Of a stretch of DNA of 64,000 nucleotides, positions 59,941 to 64,000 are shown piece after piece (the stretch's first letter is position 1; each line of letters begins with the position of its first letter). Made by a program: the position numbers and the translations under genes. Source of the DNA: Modestobacter lapidis (lineage in GTDB: Bacteria; Actinomycetota; Actinomycetes; Mycobacteriales; Geodermatophilaceae); assembly GCA_019779905.1 (NCBI GenBank), contig JABAKE010000009.1, positions 1 to 64,000 on the forward strand. The letters are read 5' to 3'. The notes beneath the pieces are model-generated. The model did not search any database. It saw nothing but the letters and a program-made list of their open reading frames with translations, and had not been told where the DNA came from.

Positions 59941-61125
59941 ATGGAATCCGGGCCGAGTGACACCCCCGATCGTTTCGCCGACGACCCCGCCTTCGCGGTG
60001 CACGAGGGGGGCAAGCTCAGCGTGCGCGGCACGAGGCCGATCGCCTCGATCGAGGACCTCTCGCTGACCTACACCCCCGGCGTCGCCCGGGTGTCCAGCG
60101 CCATCGCCGCCGAGCCGGCGCTGGCCAAGCGCTTCACCTGGGCGCCGCGCGTGATCGCCGTCGTGTCCGACGGGACGGCGGTGCTCGGCCTCGGCGACAT
60201 CGGGCCGGCCGCCTCCCTCCCGGTCATGGAGGGCAAGGCCTGCCTGTTCAGCGAGTTCGCCGGCCTCGACGCCGTCCCGATCGTGCTGGACACGAAGGAC
60301 CCCGACCTGATCGTCGAGATCGTGGCCGCCCTGGCGCCGTCCTTCGGGGGCATCAACCTCGAGGACATCAGCGCCCCGCGCTGCTTCGACATCGAGGCCC
60401 GGCTGCGCGAGCGGCTGGACATCCCGGTCATGCACGACGACCAGCACGGGACGGCGATCGTCGTGCTCGCGGCGCTCCGCAACGCCGCCCGGGTCACCGG
60501 CCGGACGCTGGGTGACCTGCGGGTTGTCATCGCCGGGGCCGGAGCGGCCGGGGTCGCCGCCGCGAAGATGCTGCTGGAGGCCGGAGTCGGCGACCTGGCC
60601 GTGGCCGACTCCCGCGGCGTCCTGCACACCGGTCGGGACGACCTCACCGAGGTCAAGCGATGGATCGCCGAGCACACCAACCGGGCCGGGCTGGCCGGCA
60701 GCATGGTCGGGGCGCTGGACGGCGCCGACGTCTACATCGGGCTGTCCGGCGGCAGCGTCCCCGAGTCGGCGATCGCCTCGATGGCGGAGCGGTGCATCGT
60801 CTTCTCGCTGGCCAACCCCACGCCCGAGGTCGACCCCCAGATGGCGTCGCGGTACGCCGCCGTCGTCGCCACCGGCCGCAGCGATCTGCCGAACCAGATC
60901 AACAACGTGCTGGCCTTCCCGGGGGTGTTCCGCGGGGCGATCGACGCCGGTGCCACCGCGATCACCGAGGCGATGAAGCTGGCCGCGGCCACCGCGATCG
61001 CCGACGTGGTCGGCGACGACATCCGCCCCGACTACGTGGTGCCCAGCCCGCTGGACCGCCGGGTGGCCACTGCGGTCGCCGAGGCCGTGGCGGCCTGCGC
61101 CCGCCAGGAGGGCGTGACCGACTGA
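59941..61125 (+). CDS. NAD(P)-dependent malic enzyme
   Basis: 394 residues, the short bacterial type. [16 protein letters not shown] with the catalytic Tyr, MEGKACLF (Lys), [15 protein letters not shown] (metal Glu/Asp), [11 protein letters not shown] and the Rossmann loop [20 protein letters not shown] are all present. It decarboxylates malate to pyruvate. TATCCT (59927-59932) lies 8 nt before ATG, so the transcript is probably leaderless. There is no fused phosphotransacetylase domain. Confidence 0.95.
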   Translation: MESGPSDTPDRFADDPAFAVHEGGKLSVRGTRPIASIEDLSLTYTPGVARVSSAIAAEPALAKRFTWAPRVIAVVSDGTAVLGLGDIGPAASLPVMEGKACLFSEFAGLDAVPIVLDTKDPDLIVEIVAALAPSFGGINLEDISAPRCFDIEARLRERLDIPVMHDDQHGTAIVVLAALRNAARVTGRTLGDLRVVIAGAGAAGVAAAKMLLEAGVGDLAVADSRGVLHTGRDDLTEVKRWIAEHTNRAGLAGSMVGALDGADVYIGLSGGSVPESAIASMAERCIVFSLANPTPEVDPQMASRYAAVVATGRSDLPNQINNVLAFPGVFRGAIDAGATAITEAMKLAAATAIADVVGDDIRPDYVVPSPLDRRVATAVAEAVAACARQEGVTD

Positions 61126-61144
61126 GGCGGGGGCCGGTGGTCGT

Positions 61145-62125
61145 TCACCCGACGGGGGTGACGGGCGGGCGGCCGGCCAGGGCGGCGGCCACGTTGCGCA
61201 CGGCCAGCCGGCACATCACGCTGCGGGTCGCGGCGCCGGCGCTGGCCAGGTGCGGGGTCAGCACCACCTGCTCCAGGGCCAGCAGCCGCGGGTCGACGTG
61301 CGGCTCGTCCTCGAACACGTCGAGGGCGGCGCCACCCAGCCGCCCCTCGGTCAGCGCCCGGATCAGTGCGTCGGTGTCCACGACGCCGCCCCGGGCGGTG
61401 TTCACCAGCAGCGCCGCCGGGCGCATCCGGGCCAGCGCCGCGTCGTCGACGAGGTGGTGGGTCTCCGGCGTGAGCGGGCAGTGCAGCGTGACGACGTCGC
61501 TCTCGGCGAGCAGGTCGGGCAGCTCCCGGAACTCGACGGCGGCCCGCTCGGCATCGGTCAGCTCGCTCCGGGTGGGTGTGGCCAGCACGCGCAGGTCGAA
61601 CGCCCGGGCCCGCCGGGCCACCGCCCGGCCGATCCGGCCGTAGCCCACGATGCCCAGCGTCGCGCCGGCCGAGAGATCGAGACCGGTCATCATCCGGGGC
61701 CCCCAGATCCAGGGTGTGCCGCGCCGCAGGAACCGGTCACCCTCGGCGATCCGGCGGGTCGCGGCGAGAACCAGGCCCATCGTGAGATCGGCGGTGGCGC
61801 CATCGAGCACCCCCGGGGTGTTGGTGACCAGGACGCCGCGCTCCCGGGCGGCGGCCACGTCGACGTTGTCGTAACCGACGGCGACGTTGGCCACCACCTG
61901 CAGGTCGGGGCCCGCGGCGTCGAGCACGGCGTCGTCGATCCGCTCGGTGAGCGTGCTCACCACCGCGACCGCCCCGGCGACGTCCCGGAGCATCTCCTCG
62001 CGGGTCGGTGGCTCCTCCCGGCCGACGACGAGCGGTCGGCCGAGGGCCTCGACCGCTGCCATCGCGTCGTCGGTCAGCAGCCGGGCGACGTAGACGTGCC
62101 CGGCAGGAGCAGCGGCGGCGGTCAC
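61145..62125 (-). CDS. D-2-hydroxyacid dehydrogenase (glyoxylate reductase-like)
   Basis: 326 residues. The NAD(P) loop is GIVGYGRIGRAVARRA, and the catalytic Arg, Glu and His are in NTARGGVVD, DEPHVDP and LTPHLASAG. ANVAVGYDNVDVAAARERG is typical of the glyoxylate/hydroxypyruvate reductase group. The exact substrate is not determined. GTG 62125 follows TACCGT on the minus strand by 7 nt. Confidence 0.93.
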   Translation of the reverse strand: MTAAAAPAGHVYVARLLTDDAMAAVEALGRPLVVGREEPPTREEMLRDVAGAVAVVSTLTERIDDAVLDAAGPDLQVVANVAVGYDNVDVAAARERGVLVTNTPGVLDGATADLTMGLVLAATRRIAEGDRFLRRGTPWIWGPRMMTGLDLSAGATLGIVGYGRIGRAVARRARAFDLRVLATPTRSELTDAERAAVEFRELPDLLAESDVVTLHCPLTPETHHLVDDAALARMRPAALLVNTARGGVVDTDALIRALTEGRLGGAALDVFEDEPHVDPRLLALEQVVLTPHLASAGAATRSVMCRLAVRNVAAALAGRPPVTPVG

Positions 62126-62150
62126 ACCGCAGGACGGTAGCGGGACCGGC

Positions 62151-62864
62151 TCAGCCGCGTTGGGCGAGCAGCCCCACGATCGGGTCCAGGGCGCCACGGG
62201 CGCCGGTGTTGAGGTAGAGGAAGGCCAGCGTCAGCACGCCGAACAGCGGGACGAGCACCACCTTCTCCACAGTTGCGCCGGTGCGCAGGTGGACCGGCGC
62301 CAGCCGGCTGCGCCGGATCAGCCAGAACAGCGGGACCGGCACGCCCTCCTTGGTCAGGAAGTCCCCGGCGATGTGCGCCAGCACGCCGACGGCGACCGCG
62401 CCGGGCAGCCAGACCGGGCCGGGGCTGTGGCCCAGGACCAGCCAGGCGCCGCCCCAGGAGAGGGCCAGGTTGCCGATGACGGTGTTCTCCGCCCGGCCGG
62501 GGATGACGAAGTGCAGCGCCCGCAGCGCCAGCCCGATGGCCAGGGCGAGCACCAGCAGGCTGGACCAGTACGCGCCGGATGCGGCCCAGGCGAGGAACGC
62601 GAAGACGACCGGCCCGAGCACGGCATCGTGGGTGCCCCAGCGGTGGCCGCGGGCGATGGTGCCGACGACCCCGGACGGCACGTCGGTGAGGGGCCCCCAC
62701 ATCCGGGAGATGGTCGATCCCTGCTGGTCGAGATCGGGCAGCATCGCGAACCCGCCGGCGGCGGCCACCCACGCTGCCTGGGCGACGGCGCCGTCCACCG
62801 GAGCCCAGGGGAGGGTCGCCGCACCGGCGGCCAGACCGGACAGTGCGTGAGAGTGACCGAGCAC
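62151..62864 (-). CDS. Membrane-bound metal-dependent hydrolase, YdjM/DUF457 type
   Basis: 237 residues with about five hydrophobic helices. The family opens with LGHSHALSGLAAGA, followed by LPDLDQQGS and ARGHRWGTHDAVLG (metal-binding His/Asp), and HIAGDFLTKEGVPVPLFWL. GTG 62864 is chosen by alignment; there is no good ribosome site, and the frame stays open 31 codons upstream. Role unknown; E. coli YdjM is SOS-regulated. Confidence 0.87.
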   Translation of the reverse strand: MLGHSHALSGLAAGAATLPWAPVDGAVAQAAWVAAAGGFAMLPDLDQQGSTISRMWGPLTDVPSGVVGTIARGHRWGTHDAVLGPVVFAFLAWAASGAYWSSLLVLALAIGLALRALHFVIPGRAENTVIGNLALSWGGAWLVLGHSPGPVWLPGAVAVGVLAHIAGDFLTKEGVPVPLFWLIRRSRLAPVHLRTGATVEKVVLVPLFGVLTLAFLYLNTGARGALDPIVGLLAQRG

Positions 62865-62953
62865 CCACCCAGGGTGCTGGGACGTCAGGCCCTGAGCAGG
62901 TAGGCGCGCGGTGACATGGCGATCCTGGCGGATCGCGATGTCACAGCACAGCC

Positions 62954-63133
62954 TCAATCCTCATCGTCCGTGCCTCCTCGCGCCAGCCAAGTGGCCAGCC
63001 GCTCGACCGGCACCTCGAAGTCGGGGTGCTCGTCGACGAAGGCCTGGAGCTGGTCGGCCAGCCAGGCGAGGGAGACCTCCTCCTCGCCCCGCCGGCCGGC
63101 CAGCTCCTCGATGCCGCGATCGGTGAAGTACAC
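62954..63133 (-). CDS. DUF6104 small protein
   Basis: 59 residues starting VYFTDRGIEELAGRRGEEEV, continuing LAWLADQLQAFVDEHPDFEVPVERLATWLARG. This is DUF6104, a short helical family found directly downstream of kgd/sucA in actinobacteria, as here (20 bp away). GTG 63133 is preceded by GACGAGG. Function unknown. Confidence 0.88.
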   Translation of the reverse strand: MYFTDRGIEELAGRRGEEEVSLAWLADQLQAFVDEHPDFEVPVERLATWLARGGTDDED

Positions 63134-63153
63134 GGTGGCCTCGTCCAGGTGGG

Positions 63154-64000
63154 TCAGTCGGCGAAGGCCTGGGCGACGAGCTGACGCTGTTCGACCTCGT
63201 GCACCTTCGCCGAGCCGACCGCCGGGCTGGCCGATGCCTTGCGGGAGACCCGCCGCAGCGTCCGGTCGCCGGTGAGGTGCTCGGGCAGGTTGCAGGCCAT
63301 GAACTGCCAGGCCCCCATGTTGGCCGGCTCCTCCTGCACCCACACGACGTCCGTCGCGTTCGGGTAGCGCTCGAGCGCCGCGACGATCTCCTCGGCGGGC
63401 AGCGGGTAGAGCTGCTCGACCCGCAGCACCGCGGTGTCGGCGGTGCCCGATGCCTCCCGCTGGGCGAGCAGCTCGTAGCTGATCTTCCCGCTGCACAGCA
63501 GCACCCGGTGGACGGCGGCGTCGTCGAGCGGCTCGCCGCCGACCCCCGGGTCGGGGAGTACCGGGCGGAACCGCTCCTCGGTGAAGTCCGCGACCGGGCT
63601 GACCGCAGCCTTGGCCCGCAGCAGGGACTTGGGCGTGAAGACGACCAACGGCCGGTGCACGTCGGAGAGCGCCTGGCGGCGGAGCAGGTGGAAGTAGTTC
63701 GCCGGGGTGGAGCAGTTGGCGACCGTCATGTTGTTCTCGGCCGACAGCTGCAGGAAGCGCTCGATCCGGCCGCTGGAGTGGTCGGGGCCCTGGCCCTCGA
63801 GGCCGTGCGGCAGCAGCAGGACGACGCCGGAGCGCTGCCCCCACTTGGCCTCGCCGCTGCTGATGAACTCGTCGATGACCATCTGCGCGCCATCGACGAA
63901 GTCACCGAACTGGGCCTCCCAGAGGACCAGTGCCTTGTCGTTGGCCACCGAGTAGCCGTACTCGAAACCGACGGCGGCGTACTCCGACAGCAGCGAGTCG
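63154..64000 (-). CDS. kgd: Multifunctional 2-oxoglutarate decarboxylase/dehydrogenase E1, C-terminal part
   Basis: The last 282 residues of the actinobacterial Kgd/SucA enzyme, truncated by the window edge. [34 protein letters not shown] is the pyrimidine-binding transketolase region; [41 protein letters not shown] and [13 protein letters not shown] are characteristic. It decarboxylates 2-oxoglutarate with thiamine diphosphate in the TCA cycle. The E2-like N-terminus lies outside the window. Confidence 0.97.
   Translation of the reverse strand, partial: DSLLSEYAAVGFEYGYSVANDKALVLWEAQFGDFVDGAQMVIDEFISSGEAKWGQRSGVVLLLPHGLEGQGPDHSSGRIERFLQLSAENNMTVANCSTPANYFHLLRRQALSDVHRPLVVFTPKSLLRAKAAVSPVADFTEERFRPVLPDPGVGGEPLDDAAVHRVLLCSGKISYELLAQREASGTADTAVLRVEQLYPLPAEEIVAALERYPNATDVVWVQEEPANMGAWQFMACNLPEHLTGDRTLRRVSRKASASPAVGSAKVHEVEQRQLVAQAFAD

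Overview
The window is chromosomal DNA of a very high-GC actinobacterium. Pointers are two WhiB regulators, mycoredoxin, a SigR/RsrA pair, two ANTAR proteins, PdtaS, bL37, DUF2510, DUF6104, nickel SOD and a 2-oxoglutarate decarboxylase. Gene content and the dispersed GC-rich palindromes fit Geodermatophilaceae (Blastococcus, Modestobacter, Geodermatophilus), but the genus is an inference. Many genes start at GTG or ATG 6 to 9 bases after a TANNNT box, so leaderless transcripts look common; most operon partners overlap by GTGA or ATGA.

Layout. 1-1 kb: an accessory edge with a TIR-like effector. 1.2-8.7 kb: MFS transporter, secreted tannase/feruloyl esterase, alpha/beta hydrolase, M20 dipeptidase, a pseudokinase and a DUF2510 membrane protein. 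8.8-27.3 kb: a core block: an M16 protease pair, NudC, a uridine-kinase-like protein, an ANTAR protein, mycoredoxin, UvrD2, WhiB7, an ABC1 kinase, a ThiF/cyclodehydratase-like protein, a YgjP-like peptidase, a zinc metalloprotease, a Lon-like PDZ protease and UPF0182. The part from NudC to UPF0182 resembles Mycobacterium tuberculosis Rv3193c-Rv3199c. 27.4-30.1 kb: two initiator tRNA genes, then galT-galK. 30.2-40.6 kb: metabolic and surface genes (VOC protein, pyruvyl transferase-like and GT2 proteins, map, metB, cbs, GAF-ANTAR, aldo/keto reductase, XdhC-like, hisN). 40.7-54.8 kb: rsgA, aroA, YdeI-like, an aldehyde dehydrogenase, SRAP, a spermidine-synthase-like membrane protein, YbaK, sigR-rsrA, bL37, a biotin-carboxylase-like pseudoenzyme with a carrier protein, pdtaS, whiB1 and a lipid kinase; this resembles Rv3218-Rv3228. 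54.8-64 kb: pssA-psd phospholipid genes, a damaged GAF-SpoIIE phosphatase, sodN/sodX, malic enzyme, a D-2-hydroxyacid dehydrogenase, a YdjM-like protein, DUF6104 and the C-terminal part of kgd/sucA.

The most interesting structures are regulatory or degenerate. They are a long whiB7 leader with a terminator, a 4 x 99-bp tandem repeat beside it, seven copies of an intergenic palindrome, a sigR promoter placed to give several SigR isoforms, and a cluster of DnaA-box-like sites. Several proteins keep their fold but lose catalytic motifs: a pseudokinase, a pseudo-biotin-carboxylase, a uridine-kinase-like protein with no P-loop, and NudC with no zinc ribbon. I see no CRISPR array, insertion sequence or prophage. 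All calls come from reading the sequence and remembered family signatures; no database search was run.
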